From an uncultured Pelagibacteraceae bacterium (GTDB taxonomy: Bacteria; Pseudomonadota; Alphaproteobacteria; Pelagibacterales; Pelagibacteraceae): a stretch of DNA of 64,000 nucleotides. The DNA lies in assembly GCA_902589765.1 (NCBI GenBank), contig CACIUF010000001.1, positions 62,001 through 126,000 of the forward strand. The letters are read 5' to 3'. Positions 51,814 through 62,290 of this stretch are shown piece after piece. The position numbers and the translations under genes were made by a program. The stretch's first letter is position 1. Each line of letters begins with the position of its first letter. The notes beneath the pieces were generated by a model. The model made no database searches and was not told the origin of the DNA. It saw only the letters and a list, made by a program, of their open reading frames with translations.

Positions 51814-53172
51814 ATGTTTGAAAATTTAACAAATAAATTTGAGGAAGTTTTTTCCTCTCTAAAAAAAGCCCCTTCGCTTGATGAGAGTCAAGTTGATGAA
51901 GGCCTTAGAGCCATTAGACAAGCCTTACTAGAGGCTGATGTATCGCTTGAGGTCGCAAAAGATTTTATTGAAAAAGTTAAACCTAAAGCTTTAGGTCAAG
52001 AAATTATCAGATCTACATCTCCTGGTGATATGGTTGTAAAAATCGTTTATGACGAATTAGTTAATTTATTAGGTGAAAAAAACATTGATGTAAATTTAAA
52101 CGCCGTTCCTCCCGTACCAATGATGTTAGTTGGTCTACAAGGTTCAGGTAAAACTACCACTACTGCAAAACTTGCAAGATATTTAGAAAATACAAAGAAA
52201 AAGAAGGTAATGATGGTCAGCTTAGATATTTATAGACCAGCTGCACAAGAACAATTGAAATCTTTAGGTGAGCACAATGATATCTTAACTTTACCAATTA
52301 TAGAGGGTCAACAACCAGCAGATATTTGTCAGAGAGCAATAAGTGCTGCAAATTTAAATGGTGCCGACATTATCTTATTTGATACAGCTGGCAGAACACA
52401 AATAGATCTTCAAATGATGAGTGAAATAAAGCAGATTGAAAATATAATCAATCCCGCTGAAACTTTTTTAGTTGCAGATTCTTTAACAGGTCAAGTAGCA
52501 GCATCAGTTGCAAAAGAATTTAAAAATACTGTAGGTTTATCAGGAATTATTTTAACAAGAGCTGATGGTGATGCCAGAGGTGGGGCCGCGGTAAGTATGA
52601 AATTTGTATCAGAGGTTCCAATTAAGTTTTTAGGGGTAGGAGAAAAAATTGAAAATTTTGAGGTGTTTCATCCTGATAGGATTGCTAACCGAATTCTTGG
52701 AATGGGAGATATTGTATCTCTAGTTGAAAAAGCAGCACAAGATTTAGGTGAAGAAAATATTAAAAAGACAGAAGAGAATTTAAAAAAGGGACAATTTTCA
52801 ATGCAAGATTATTTAACTCAACTAAGACAGATGAAAAAAATGGGTGGAATAGAGGGAATAATGTCTTTTATGCCAGGTATTTCTAAAGTTAAATCACAAA
52901 TGGATTCTGCTGGTATTGACGAGAGTGTTATCACTAAGAACGAGGCTATAATTTTATCGATGACAAAAAAAGAAAGAGAGAACCCAAAAATAATCGATGG
53001 TTCTAGAAAAAAAAGAATTGCTAATGGTTCTGGAACTGATCCAGCCACTATCAATAAATTGTTAAAACAATTTAAAATGATGTCTGAAATGATGAGAAAG
53101 ATGTCTAAAGGAAATCTGAAAGGTATGTCTGACAAAGGAATACCACCAGAATTATTTAATCAATTAAAATAA
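51814..53172 (+). CDS. ffh: Signal recognition particle protein Ffh
   Basis: SRP54 GTPase that binds signal sequences and SRP RNA. I chose the ATG at 51814, which gives the family N-terminus MFENLTNKFEEVFSSL; an earlier in-frame start would overlap the structured RNA. G-domain motifs are GLQGSGKTTTTAKLA, DTAGRTQIDLQMM, TRADGDARGGAA and GVGEKIENFEVF. The Met-rich M domain has MKKMGGIEGIMSFMPG and ends with KMMSEMMRKMSKG. Length 452 residues. No clear Shine-Dalgarno precedes it. First gene of ffh-rpsP-trmD-rplS. Confidence 0.97.
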   Translation: MFENLTNKFEEVFSSLKKAPSLDESQVDEGLRAIRQALLEADVSLEVAKDFIEKVKPKALGQEIIRSTSPGDMVVKIVYDELVNLLGEKNIDVNLNAVPPVPMMLVGLQGSGKTTTTAKLARYLENTKKKKVMMVSLDIYRPAAQEQLKSLGEHNDILTLPIIEGQQPADICQRAISAANLNGADIILFDTAGRTQIDLQMMSEIKQIENIINPAETFLVADSLTGQVAASVAKEFKNTVGLSGIILTRADGDARGGAAVSMKFVSEVPIKFLGVGEKIENFEVFHPDRIANRILGMGDIVSLVEKAAQDLGEENIKKTEENLKKGQFSMQDYLTQLRQMKKMGGIEGIMSFMPGISKVKSQMDSAGIDESVITKNEAIILSMTKKERENPKIIDGSRKKRIANGSGTDPATINKLLKQFKMMSEMMRKMSKGNLKGMSDKGIPPELFNQLK

Positions 53173-53185
53173 AAAAGGAGAGTAA

Positions 53186-53683
53186 ATGTTAAAACTTAGA
53201 TTATCAAGAGGTGGAACAAAGAAAAGACCAGTTTACAAAGTTGTTGTAGCTGATAGTCGTTTTGCAAGAGATGGACGTTTCATAGAAAAAGTTGGTTTTT
53301 TTAATCCTCTATTACCTAAAGAAAAAAAAGAGAGAATAGGATTAGAGGCTGAAAGAATTAAATATTGGTTAGGCCAAGGTGCACAACCAACTACAAGAGT
53401 AGCAAGAATCTTAGGTGAAAATGAGTTAATGCCAATGCCTGCTAATGGTAATAATCCTCAAAAAGCTATTCCAAAAAAAGATAGAAAAAAAGAAGGGTCT
53501 GATGATGCTAAAAAGGAAGAGGCAGCAAAAGCAGACGCAGCACCGACAGATGGAGCAAAAAAAGAAGAAGCTCCAAAAGCAGAAGCTAAAAAAGAGGAGG
53601 CTCCAAAAGCAGAAGCTCAAAAAGCAGAAGCTAAAAAAGAGGAGGCTCCAAAAGTAGAAGCTCCAAAAGAGGAAAAAAAGTAA
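53186..53683 (+). CDS. rpsP: 30S ribosomal protein S16 with long Lys/Glu/Ala-rich tail
   Basis: Residues 1 to about 85 are a complete S16 ([57 protein letters not shown]). The total of 165 residues is about twice the usual length. The tail from about residue 86 is low-complexity, made of Lys, Glu, Ala and Pro with [10 protein letters not shown]-type repeats. A strong AAGGAG (53175-53180) lies 5 bases before the ATG. rimM, which normally follows rpsP, is absent; trmD starts 14 bases later. Confidence 0.97.
   Translation: MLKLRLSRGGTKKRPVYKVVVADSRFARDGRFIEKVGFFNPLLPKEKKERIGLEAERIKYWLGQGAQPTTRVARILGENELMPMPANGNNPQKAIPKKDRKKEGSDDAKKEEAAKADAAPTDGAKKEEAPKAEAKKEEAPKAEAQKAEAKKEEAPKVEAPKEEKK
53575..53664 (+). 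repeat. 45-base tandem repeat in the rpsP tail
   Basis: Two copies of a 45-base unit (53575-53619 and 53620-53664) are nearly identical over most of their length and encode 15-residue Lys/Glu/Ala/Pro repeats. Their similarity suggests recent duplication by slippage or unequal crossing over. Confidence 0.7.
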
Positions 53684-53697
53684 TTTAAGGTTTACTT

Positions 53698-54384
53698 ATG
53701 TTAAAGACACAAGTGTTAACACTTTATCCAGAAATTTTCCCTGGTCCGTTAAACAAAGGATTATATGGAAAAGCAATGGCTAAAAAGATATGGAGTCTTA
53801 ATGTAGTAGACATAAGAGATGCAGCAACAGATAAACACAAAACTGTTGATGACACTCCATATGGTGGTGGATCAGGTATGCTGTTAAAAGCAGACATACT
53901 AGCAAAATCAATTGATAAAAATATCCAGAAGGGGGAAAGAATTTTTTATCTTTCGCCAAAAGGAAAAAAATTTGATCAAAGACTTGCACAAGATTTATCA
54001 AAAGAAAAATCATTCAGTTTAATTTGTGGACATTTCGAAGGTGTTGATGAAAGAGTACTATCCACAAGAAATATTGAGGAAATAAGTATAGGAGATTATG
54101 TGCTTTCTGGAGGGGAAACAGCTGCTCTTGTAGTTCTTGATAGTGTGTTAAGACTTTTGCCTGGAGTTTTAGGTAATGATAAATCATCTTCGGAGGAAAC
54201 TTTTGAAAATGGTCTTTTAGAGTATCCTCAATATACAAAACCTCAAATTTGGGAGGAAAAATCAGTACCAGATGTCTTATTATCAGGGGATCATAGCAAA
54301 ATTAAAGACTGGCGTTTATCTCAATCTGAGGCTATAACACGCGTCCGAAGACCAGATTTGTGGCAAAAATATAAGAAGGATTAA
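53698..54384 (+). CDS. trmD: tRNA (guanine-N1)-methyltransferase TrmD
   Basis: Methylates G37 of tRNAs to prevent frameshifting. The 228 residues form the trefoil-knot SPOUT fold. Visible are [50 protein letters not shown], the knot [12 protein letters not shown] and [13 protein letters not shown]. It lies between rpsP and rplS as in most bacteria, but without rimM. Confidence 0.97.
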   Translation: MLKTQVLTLYPEIFPGPLNKGLYGKAMAKKIWSLNVVDIRDAATDKHKTVDDTPYGGGSGMLLKADILAKSIDKNIQKGERIFYLSPKGKKFDQRLAQDLSKEKSFSLICGHFEGVDERVLSTRNIEEISIGDYVLSGGETAALVVLDSVLRLLPGVLGNDKSSSEETFENGLLEYPQYTKPQIWEEKSVPDVLLSGDHSKIKDWRLSQSEAITRVRRPDLWQKYKKD

Positions 54385-54385
54385 C

Positions 54386-54979
54386 TTGATAAATATTGAA
54401 ATGAAAACGATTGAAGAAATAAATCAACATAATGTAAAAAAAATTCTTTCGGAAAAAAAGATTCCAGAATTCTTTCCAGGTGATGTTGTAAAAGTTGGTG
54501 TAAGAATTACAGAGGGAAAAAAAGAGAGAATTCAGTATTTTGAAGGAGTATGTATTGCCAAAAAAAGCAGAGATTTAAATTCTTCTTTTACAGTTAGAAA
54601 GATTTCTTTTGGTGAAGGTGTTGAGAGAACATTCCCACTATTTGGTACAGTAATTGACTCAATTAAAGTTATTCGTTCAGGAAAAGTTAGAAGAGCTAAA
54701 CTATATTACTTAAGAGATAGAACTGGGAAATCAGCTAGAATTGCCGAAAAAATAAGAAAGAAGATTGGTATTGATATAGATGTAAAACCAGAAACAGTAA
54801 CTGAAGAAAATTTAGCTCCTGTTTCAACAGAAGCATCTGATAATAAAGAAGATTTAACTAAGGCAGAGGCTAAGAAAGAAGAAACTCCTAAGGAAGAGCC
54901 AAAAAAAGAAGAAACAGCCAAAATTGAAACAAAACCTAAAACTGAAGAAAAACTTGAAACTTCTCCAGAAAAAAAATAA
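54386..54979 (+). CDS. rplS: 50S ribosomal protein L19 with acidic/basic C-terminal tail
   Basis: The L19 core covers about residues 6-120 ([66 protein letters not shown]). The protein has 197 residues; the extra about 75 form a Glu/Lys/Thr-rich tail ending in [13 protein letters not shown]. The start is TTG at 54386 supported by AAGGA six bases upstream; ATG at 54401 is the alternative. It begins 1 base after the trmD stop. Confidence 0.96.
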   Translation: MINIEMKTIEEINQHNVKKILSEKKIPEFFPGDVVKVGVRITEGKKERIQYFEGVCIAKKSRDLNSSFTVRKISFGEGVERTFPLFGTVIDSIKVIRSGKVRRAKLYYLRDRTGKSARIAEKIRKKIGIDIDVKPETVTEENLAPVSTEASDNKEDLTKAEAKKEETPKEEPKKEETAKIETKPKTEEKLETSPEKK

Positions 54980-54990
54980 TTTTTTTTTCA

Positions 54991-56394
54991 ATGCCTAATA
55001 CTCTTTACGACAAAATTTGGAAAGAACACTTAGTTGATCAGCAAGATGATGGAACAGCTTTATTATTTGTTGATAGGCATCTCGTTCATGAAGTGACCAG
55101 TCCACAAGCATTTGAAGGTTTACGAAATTCTAAAAGAAAAGTAAGACACCCAAAGCTTACATTGGCCGTTGCAGATCACAACGTCCCAACTACTGATAGA
55201 ACAAATGGTATTTCAGATAAAGAATCTAAAATTCAAGTTGATACATTAGAAAAGAATTGTAAGGAATTTGATATCCAACTCTTTGGAATGGAGGATAAGC
55301 GTCAAGGCATAGTTCATATAATTGGTCCTGAACAAGGATTTACTCAACCTGGAACAGTTATAGTTTGTGGAGATAGTCATACAGCTACACATGGAGCGTT
55401 TGGTGCTTTAGCATTTGGTATAGGCACCTCAGAGGTTGAACACGTACTAGCAACGCAAACTTTAGTGCAAAAAAAAGCAAAAAATTTCAGAATTAATGTT
55501 AATGGAAAACTTCCGTTAGGGGTTACTTCAAAAGATGTAATTTTACAAATAATTGGAAAAATAGGAACAGCAGGTGGAACAGGATCTGTTATTGAGTATG
55601 CTGGTGATTTAATCAGATCATTAAGTGTTGAGCAAAGAATGACTATATGCAACATGACTATAGAGGGTGGAGCAAGAGCAGGTTTGATTGCACCAGACGA
55701 AAAAATTTTCAAGTATTTGGAGGGAAAACCTATGTCACCCAAAGGTGAAAAATGGGATAAAGCTTTAGCGTACTGGAGAAGTTTAAAATCTGATGATGGT
55801 GCAAATTTTGATAAAGAAATAAGTCTTCAAGCTAATGAAATTTCACCGATGATTACCTGGGGTACTTCACCTCAAGATGTCATTACTATTGAGGATAAAG
55901 TACCAAACCCAGACAATGAAAAGGATGAGGATAGAAAAAATTCTATTGAAAGAGCTCTAAAATATATGGGTTTAAAACCTGATATGGCCGCTAAAGATAT
56001 TAAGATAGATAAGGTTTTTATAGGTAGTTGTACAAATGGAAGAATTGAGGATTTACGAGAAGCAGCAAAGATTTTAAAAGATAAAAAAATTGCCTCTCAT
56101 GTGCATGCAATGGTTGTTCCAGGATCTGGTCTAGTGAAAGAACAAGCAGAGCAAGAAGGTTTACATAAAATATTTGAAGAGTCTGGTTTTGAATGGAGAG
56201 AACCAGGATGTTCTATGTGTTTAGCAATGAATGCTGATAAATTAAAACCAGAGCAAAGATGTGCATCTACATCAAACAGAAACTTTGAGGGAAGACAAGG
56301 TAGAGGTGGAAGAACACACCTTGTGAGCCCAGGAATGGCAGCTGCAGCAGCAATTTCTGGAAATTTGGATGATGTAAGAAAGTATCAAAATTAA
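54991..56394 (+). CDS. leuC: 3-isopropylmalate dehydratase large subunit
   Basis: Aconitase-family enzyme of leucine synthesis. The 467 residues include the cysteine ligands of the 4Fe-4S cluster in [11 protein letters not shown] and GCSMCLAMN, plus [24 protein letters not shown] (key GDSHT...GAFG) and [18 protein letters not shown]. It follows rplS by 11 bases, so translation and leucine genes may share a transcript. leuD begins at its stop (1-base overlap). Confidence 0.97.
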   Translation: MPNTLYDKIWKEHLVDQQDDGTALLFVDRHLVHEVTSPQAFEGLRNSKRKVRHPKLTLAVADHNVPTTDRTNGISDKESKIQVDTLEKNCKEFDIQLFGMEDKRQGIVHIIGPEQGFTQPGTVIVCGDSHTATHGAFGALAFGIGTSEVEHVLATQTLVQKKAKNFRINVNGKLPLGVTSKDVILQIIGKIGTAGGTGSVIEYAGDLIRSLSVEQRMTICNMTIEGGARAGLIAPDEKIFKYLEGKPMSPKGEKWDKALAYWRSLKSDDGANFDKEISLQANEISPMITWGTSPQDVITIEDKVPNPDNEKDEDRKNSIERALKYMGLKPDMAAKDIKIDKVFIGSCTNGRIEDLREAAKILKDKKIASHVHAMVVPGSGLVKEQAEQEGLHKIFEESGFEWREPGCSMCLAMNADKLKPEQRCASTSNRNFEGRQGRGGRTHLVSPGMAAAAAISGNLDDVRKYQN

Positions 56395-56999
56395 TGCAAA
56401 AATTTTCTACATTAAAAAGTATTCCAGCATATTTACCAATAGTAAATATCGATACTGATATGATTATCCCAAAGCAGTTTTTAAAAACAATTAAAAGAAC
56501 TGGACTTGGAAAAAATTTGTTTTTTGAAATGAGGTATGATGATAATGGAAATAAAATAGGGGATTTTATATTAAATAAAGATCCATTTACAAATTCAAAA
56601 ATTCTGATAGCGGGAAAAAACTTTGGTTGTGGATCCTCAAGAGAACACGCTCCTTGGGCATTATTAGATTTTGGTATTACATGTGTAATTAGCTCCAGTT
56701 TTGCTGATATTTTTTATAACAATTGTTTTAAAAATGGAATTTTACCAATTATTGTTGACGAGGAAAAAATAAAAGAGTTGTCTGAATATGCTAATAGAAA
56801 AGAAGAAATTTCAGTAAACCTTAAAGAAGAAAAAATAGTTTATGGTAATAATGAAATTAAATTTGAAATAGACTCCTTTAAAAAGAAATGTCTTCTCGAA
56901 GGTTTAGATGATATTGCGCTATCTTTAAATAAGTCTGATAAGATAAAAAGTTTTGAGCAAAAATTAAAAAGCTCTAAGCCATGGATTATAAGTGATTAA
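56394..56999 (+). CDS. leuD: 3-isopropylmalate dehydratase small subunit
   Basis: Swivelling domain partner of LeuC. The 201 residues show [14 protein letters not shown], the substrate loop [17 protein letters not shown] (about 76-92), [19 protein letters not shown] and the C-terminal [11 protein letters not shown]. The ATG overlaps leuC by 1 base, and its 3' end overlaps leuB by 8 bases. Confidence 0.97.
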   Translation: MQKFSTLKSIPAYLPIVNIDTDMIIPKQFLKTIKRTGLGKNLFFEMRYDDNGNKIGDFILNKDPFTNSKILIAGKNFGCGSSREHAPWALLDFGITCVISSSFADIFYNNCFKNGILPIIVDEEKIKELSEYANRKEEISVNLKEEKIVYGNNEIKFEIDSFKKKCLLEGLDDIALSLNKSDKIKSFEQKLKSSKPWIISD

Positions 57000-58098
57000 G
57001 GTAAAAAAGAGAAAGATACTATTACTTCCCGGAGATGGCATTGGTCCCGAAGTTATTGGTGAGGTAAAAAAAATTATCAGTTGGTTCAATGATAAAAAGT
57101 CTCTAGATTTTGAGATGGATGAGGATTTAGCGGGAGGATGTTCTTACGATAAGCATGGTACACCGATTACAGATGAGGTTTTCTATAAAGCATTAGAAAG
57201 TGCAGTTGTTATGTTAGGCGCTGTAGGTGGACCAAAGTGGGATAATGTTGAGTTTTCTAAAAAACCTGAGAGAGCACTTTTAAAACTAAGAAAAGAATTA
57301 AAACTATTTGCTAATTTGAGACCAGCGATATGTTTTAAACAATTAGTTGATGCCTCAACATTAAAACCTGAAATTGTTTCAGGTTTAGATATTATGATTG
57401 TAAGAGAGTTAACTGGAGGAATATATTTTGGTGAGCCTAGAGGAATTAAACCAATAGAAAACGGGGAAAGAAAAGGGATTAATACTCACACTTACACAAG
57501 CAATGAGATTATAAGAGTTGCTAGAGTTGCCTTTGATTTAGCAAAAAAAAGATCAAACAAAGTAACCTCTTGTGAAAAATCAAATGTTATGGAGGCAGGC
57601 CAACTTTGGAAAGAAGAGGTTCAGACATTACACGATAAAGAATTTAAAGACGTTGAACTAAGTCATATGCTTGCAGATAATTGTGCTATGCAGTTGTTGA
57701 GAAATCCAAAGCAATTTGATGTAATTGTAACAGATAATTTGTTTGGAGATATGTTATCTGACCAAGCCTCAATGTTGACTGGATCATTAGGTCTTTTACC
57801 TTCTGCATCTTTAGGTGCAAAAAATAAAGATGGAGAGATGAGGGCTATGTATGAACCTATTCATGGTTCGGCTCCAGATATAGCTGGTAAAAGTATTGCT
57901 AATCCAATAGCTACAATTTTAAGTTTTGCTATGGCTTTGAGATATTCATTAGATTTAGATAAAGAGGCAGAAGCTCTGGAAAAAGCTGTACAGGATGTAT
58001 TAAATGATGGTTTAAGAACTAAAGACATTTTATCAAAAGGTACAAAAGAGGTGACCACATCGCAAATGGGTGATGCGATCATTTCAAAATTGCAATAA
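56992..58098 (+). CDS. leuB: 3-isopropylmalate dehydrogenase
   Basis: NAD-dependent oxidative decarboxylase of leucine synthesis. The 368 residues start with GTG. Motifs are [75 protein letters not shown] (metal-binding Asp residues) and [12 protein letters not shown]. Third consecutive leucine gene with overlapping ends. Confidence 0.97.
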   Translation: MIKVKKRKILLLPGDGIGPEVIGEVKKIISWFNDKKSLDFEMDEDLAGGCSYDKHGTPITDEVFYKALESAVVMLGAVGGPKWDNVEFSKKPERALLKLRKELKLFANLRPAICFKQLVDASTLKPEIVSGLDIMIVRELTGGIYFGEPRGIKPIENGERKGINTHTYTSNEIIRVARVAFDLAKKRSNKVTSCEKSNVMEAGQLWKEEVQTLHDKEFKDVELSHMLADNCAMQLLRNPKQFDVIVTDNLFGDMLSDQASMLTGSLGLLPSASLGAKNKDGEMRAMYEPIHGSAPDIAGKSIANPIATILSFAMALRYSLDLDKEAEALEKAVQDVLNDGLRTKDILSKGTKEVTTSQMGDAIISKLQ

Positions 58099-58124
58099 TT
58101 AATTAATTATTTTAGAATCAAATT

Positions 58125-59888
58125 ATGCCAACTTATACTGCACCCGTTGAAGATATGATGTTTCTTTTTGAAAAACTAAGAAACAACAAAGAGTATAATG
58201 AATTGGAAAAATATAAAGAAGTTACCCCAGATTTAGTAAAAGACATTCTACAGGAAGCAGCAAAAATAAATCAAAATTTAATTTTACCATTAGCTAAAGT
58301 TGGAGATGAAAATCCTGCAATTTTAGAAAATGGAGTTGTTAGAACGCCTCCGGGTTACAAAGAGGCTTATAAAAAATATATTGAGGATGGTTGGACATCT
58401 TTATCATGTGATCCAAAATATGGGGGTCAAGGTATGCCAAAAACAGTGAGCGCATTTTTTGATGAAATGCTATCTTCTGCTAGCCTTTCTTTTAAACTCT
58501 ATAGTGAACTTAGTATTGGTGCTTATAATTGTATTAATCATCATGCTAGTGATGAAATAAAAAATAAATATTTACCAAAAATTGTAGAGGGTAAGTGGAG
58601 TGGAACAATGTGCTTAACTGAACCAGTATGTGGTACTGATTTAGGGCTACTAAAAACAAAGGCTAAAAAACAATCTGATGGTACATTCAAATTAACTGGA
58701 CAGAAAATTTTTATTACCTCTGGTGATCACGATTTAACTGAAAATATTATTCATTTGGTTTTAGCAAGAGTGGATGATTCTCCGGCTGGCACGAAAGGTA
58801 TCAGTCTGTTTTTAGTTCCAAAGTTTATTGTAAAAGAAGATGGGAATGTTGGTCCAAGAAATGGAATATCAACTGGTTCTATCGAAACAAAAATGGGAAT
58901 TAAAGGATCAGCAACTTGTGTTCTTAATTTTGATGAAGCAACTGGTTACATGATTGGTGATAAGGAAAAAGGTTTGAGTGCAATGTTTACGATGATGAAT
59001 CTTGAGAGGATCGTTGTTGGGATACAGGGTTTGGGTATATCAGAGATTGCTTATCAAAATTCACTTTCATACGCAAAAGAGAGAAAGCAAGGTAAGTCGA
59101 ATAATTCAAAATCTAAAAATGGTGCTGATTTTATAATTGAGCATGCAGATATTAGAAGATCGTTGTTAAATATGAAATCTATTATTGAGGGCGAGAGAGC
59201 CTTATGTTTTTGGTTATCTCAACAAACTGAGGTAAGCCTATATCATCCAGATGAAAAAGCTCGGCAGGAGGCATCTGATTATGTCTCGTTAATGACTCCA
59301 GTAGTTAAATCCTTGTTTACAGATTTAGCAATGGAAATCACTAGTGATGCAATGCAAATTTATGGTGGATATGGTTATACTAAAGATCAAGGAATAGAGC
59401 AGTTGTATCGAGATAATAGAATCACACCAATTTATGAGGGCACGAATTCTGTACAAGCTGCTGATCTAGTTTTTAGAAAATTATCAAATAAGAATGGGAA
59501 TGTAATTTATAAATTTTTAGATCAGGTTAAAAATGAATGTAATTCTAACAACGAAAAAATAAGACCATTCATCTCAGATTTTAATAATTATTTAGATGTA
59601 TTAAAAAAATTTAGTGATTGGATGATTGAGAAATCTAAAACAGATAAAGATGATGTAAGTGCTGCTGCTAATGATTATCTTAAAACTCTCGGATTTGTTT
59701 CGATTGCTTATGCATGGATAAAAGTACTAGAGGTAAGCTTTAAAGATTATAATGAAAATAAAAATTTTTATGATGACAAAATCGATACCGCTAGGTTTTA
59801 TTTTGATAAAGTTCTACCAAGAGCTGAACAACATTACAAATCAGCAATTTCTGGAAGCTCCAATATTATGAATTTTAAATTCAATTAA
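58125..59888 (+). CDS. dmdC: Acyl-CoA dehydrogenase, DmdC-like
   Basis: A 587-residue acyl-CoA dehydrogenase with an N-terminal extension (about 1-60) and a C-terminal helical extension, the architecture of DmdC (3-methylmercaptopropionyl-CoA dehydrogenase). Visible are CLTEPVCGTDLGLLKTKA (FAD/substrate), GQKIFITSGDHDL, GIKGSATCVLNFD, the FAD-domain DAMQIYGGYGYTKDQGIEQLYRD (key YGGYGY) and ITPIYEGTNSVQAADL with the catalytic Glu. In the DMSP demethylation pathway it forms methylthioacryloyl-CoA. The assignment rests on the neighbouring dmdB-like and dmdA genes. Confidence 0.88.
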   Translation: MPTYTAPVEDMMFLFEKLRNNKEYNELEKYKEVTPDLVKDILQEAAKINQNLILPLAKVGDENPAILENGVVRTPPGYKEAYKKYIEDGWTSLSCDPKYGGQGMPKTVSAFFDEMLSSASLSFKLYSELSIGAYNCINHHASDEIKNKYLPKIVEGKWSGTMCLTEPVCGTDLGLLKTKAKKQSDGTFKLTGQKIFITSGDHDLTENIIHLVLARVDDSPAGTKGISLFLVPKFIVKEDGNVGPRNGISTGSIETKMGIKGSATCVLNFDEATGYMIGDKEKGLSAMFTMMNLERIVVGIQGLGISEIAYQNSLSYAKERKQGKSNNSKSKNGADFIIEHADIRRSLLNMKSIIEGERALCFWLSQQTEVSLYHPDEKARQEASDYVSLMTPVVKSLFTDLAMEITSDAMQIYGGYGYTKDQGIEQLYRDNRITPIYEGTNSVQAADLVFRKLSNKNGNVIYKFLDQVKNECNSNNEKIRPFISDFNNYLDVLKKFSDWMIEKSKTDKDDVSAAANDYLKTLGFVSIAYAWIKVLEVSFKDYNENKNFYDDKIDTARFYFDKVLPRAEQHYKSAISGSSNIMNFKFN

Positions 59889-61505
59889 ATGAGTCATTTC
59901 GATACTAATTTAGATAAGAATAGTGCAAATTATGTTCCTTTAACTCCTTTGACTTTTTTGAAGAGAGCAAACGAGATTTATCCTGATTATGAAGCAATTA
60001 TCTATGAAGATCGTAAATATACCTGGGCTGATGTTTACAAACGTACTATTAAATTTGCAAGCGCCCTTAATAAAATTGGAATTAAAAAAGGAGATACTGT
60101 CTCATTTTTAGCTTTCAACACACCTGAAATTTTTGAGGGACATTACTCTGTTCCTATGTCTGGTGCAGTATTAAATACAATTAACATAAGATTAGATGCT
60201 AAAACTATTGCTTATATTTTAGAACACAGTGATGCTAAAGTTCTTGTTGTTGATAGACAATTACACATAGAAGTTAAAAAAGCGTTAAGCACTTTAAAAA
60301 AGAAAATCACAATTATTGATATAGTTGATAAATTTGCAGACCAATCAAAGTGTGAAAAAATTGGTGATCTAGAATATGAAAGTTTTTTAAATACCGGTGA
60401 TGAAAAATTTGATTGGAAAATGCCAGATGACGAGTGGCAAGCAATATCATTGAGCTATACATCTGGAACTACCGGAAACCCTAAAGGCGTTGTTTACCAT
60501 CATCGGGGATCATATTTAATGTCCACGGGTAGTGCAGTTGCCTGGAACATGCCAAACAGACTTAATTTTTTAACTATCGTCCCAATGTTCCATTGTAATG
60601 GATGGGGTTATCCTTGGACTATACCCATGTTAAATGGAAGAACAATTTGTCTAAGAAATATAGATGTAAAAAAAATATTTGAATTAATAGACAAACATAA
60701 TGTTACTCACTTTGGTGGAGCGCCTATTGTACTAAATATGATAACTGGTGCACCAGAGTCTGATAGAAAAAAATTAAAGCAAAAAGTATACGTCCTTACT
60801 GCAGGAGCCCCACCGCCAAGTATAATTTTCAAAAAAATGAAAGAACTTGGTTTTGAAGTTATGCACGTTTATGGATTAACTGAAACTTATGGACATGTAA
60901 CTCAATGTGCGTGGAATGATGCTTGGAATAACTTCGATGAGGAAAAGCAGAACGAAATTAAAGCCAGACAAGGAGTTAGATATCCAAATACAGAAGGGAT
61001 TGCTGTGATGGATCCAGAAACAATGACTGAAGTTCCAAAAGATGGAAAGACGATTGGTGAAATAATGATTAAAGGAAATGTAGTGATGAAGGGTTATTTT
61101 AAGGACAAGGATGCTACAAATAAAGCGATGGCTGGTGGTTGGTTTCATTCTGGTGACTTAGCTGTCATGCATCCAGATGGATATGTAAAAATCCAGGACA
61201 GGTCTAAAGATATAATAATTTCTGGAGGTGAAAACATATCCTCTATAGAAATAGAAAATACTCTTGCAAAACATCCCTCAGTATCTATTGCAGCCGTTGT
61301 AGCTAAACCAGATGAAAAATGGGGAGAGGTACCTTGTGCATTTATTGAGATGGTAAAGGATAAACCAACAACCGAGAAAGAATTAATTGGTTTTTGTAAA
61401 GAAACCCTCGCAGGTTTCAAAGTGCCAAAACAAGTTGTTTTTTGTGAACTACCTAAAACATCGACAGGAAAAATTCAAAAATTTGAACTGAGAAAAAAAT
61501 TTTAG
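59889..61505 (+). CDS. dmdB: Acyl-CoA ligase, DmdB-like
   Basis: A 538-residue ANL-superfamily ligase of the medium-chain type, matching DmdB (3-methylmercaptopropionate-CoA ligase). The P-loop is YTSGTTGNPKGVVYHH (about 190), the substrate region VPMFHCNGWGYPW, the adenylate motif YGLTETYGH, and HSGDLAVMHPDGYV, RSKDIIISGGENISS and the catalytic Lys in PKTSTGKIQKFELR. It starts directly after the dmdC stop. A general fatty acid ligase is the alternative, but context favours DMSP catabolism. Confidence 0.88.
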   Translation: MSHFDTNLDKNSANYVPLTPLTFLKRANEIYPDYEAIIYEDRKYTWADVYKRTIKFASALNKIGIKKGDTVSFLAFNTPEIFEGHYSVPMSGAVLNTINIRLDAKTIAYILEHSDAKVLVVDRQLHIEVKKALSTLKKKITIIDIVDKFADQSKCEKIGDLEYESFLNTGDEKFDWKMPDDEWQAISLSYTSGTTGNPKGVVYHHRGSYLMSTGSAVAWNMPNRLNFLTIVPMFHCNGWGYPWTIPMLNGRTICLRNIDVKKIFELIDKHNVTHFGGAPIVLNMITGAPESDRKKLKQKVYVLTAGAPPPSIIFKKMKELGFEVMHVYGLTETYGHVTQCAWNDAWNNFDEEKQNEIKARQGVRYPNTEGIAVMDPETMTEVPKDGKTIGEIMIKGNVVMKGYFKDKDATNKAMAGGWFHSGDLAVMHPDGYVKIQDRSKDIIISGGENISSIEIENTLAKHPSVSIAAVVAKPDEKWGEVPCAFIEMVKDKPTTEKELIGFCKETLAGFKVPKQVVFCELPKTSTGKIQKFELRKKF

Positions 61506-61513
61506 GTAATTGA

Positions 61514-62290
61514 TTGATATTTGAAATAGAAAATAAAACTATTCATGCATCTGATGCAGGTCAAGGCATAGATCCAAAAAAACAAACAATAGTATTTCTT
61601 CATGGAAGTGGCCTTTCACACATAGTTTGGTCATTAACTGAACAATTTTTTTCGAATAAGAATTTCAATGTATTGTCTATCGATCTTCCTGGTCATGGAA
61701 ATTCAGATGGACCATGTTTAGATACTATAGAAAAAATTGCTGATTGGTTAGAAAGTGTATTTAAAAAATTGCAATTAAAAAATTTGATTTTAGTTGGTCA
61801 TTCTCAAGGATGCTTAGAAATACTTGAATATGCTTTTAAATATAAAAGCAGGTTAACTAAAATAGTTTTAGTTGGCGGCTCAAATAAAATGCCAGTTCAT
61901 CCTGATTTAATAGAACTTGCAAATAATGGTGAATCTGATGCTGTAAAATTAATGATGAAATGGGGTTATGAAGGCTCAAAAAAATTTATTGGCGGGAATC
62001 CAGTAGAAAAAATAATTCAGTCTCCGAGAGATATTAGTGAAGTTTTAGCAGTCGATTTAAATGCGTGTAATAATTACTCAAATGGGTTAGAGGCAACAAA
62101 AGTTTTAGATCTTCCCACATTACTTATTTTCGGAGAGTTAGATAAAATGATCAATTTAGATGTAGGGAAAAAATTTTCAAATTTAGTAAAAAACTCCTCT
62201 ACTCATGTAATTAAAGGTTGTGGTCATATGATAATGATTGAAAAAGCATTTGAAATGAGAGAAAAGATTTTAGAATTTTTAATTAAATGA
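61514..62290 (+). CDS. Alpha/beta hydrolase within the DMSP operon
   Basis: A 258-residue alpha/beta-fold hydrolase starting with TTG. The nucleophile elbow is VGHSQGCLE (about 95), the acid in FGELDKMIN (about 212) and the His in [11 protein letters not shown] (about 237); the oxyanion motif is FLHGSGLSH. It sits between dmdB and dmdA (4-base overlap with dmdA). DmdD (methylthioacryloyl-CoA hydratase) is not present here, so this hydrolase may act on a CoA thioester of the same pathway; that is inference. Confidence 0.88.
   Translation: MIFEIENKTIHASDAGQGIDPKKQTIVFLHGSGLSHIVWSLTEQFFSNKNFNVLSIDLPGHGNSDGPCLDTIEKIADWLESVFKKLQLKNLILVGHSQGCLEILEYAFKYKSRLTKIVLVGGSNKMPVHPDLIELANNGESDAVKLMMKWGYEGSKKFIGGNPVEKIIQSPRDISEVLAVDLNACNNYSNGLEATKVLDLPTLLIFGELDKMINLDVGKKFSNLVKNSSTHVIKGCGHMIMIEKAFEMREKILEFLIK

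Noticed and set aside
53445-53657. Lys/Gln-rich frame overlapping the rpsP tail
   Set aside because: It is the +1 reading of the low-complexity rpsP tail; a Lys/Gln/Leu repeat with no start signal, while the rpsP frame is continuous from a conserved S16 core.
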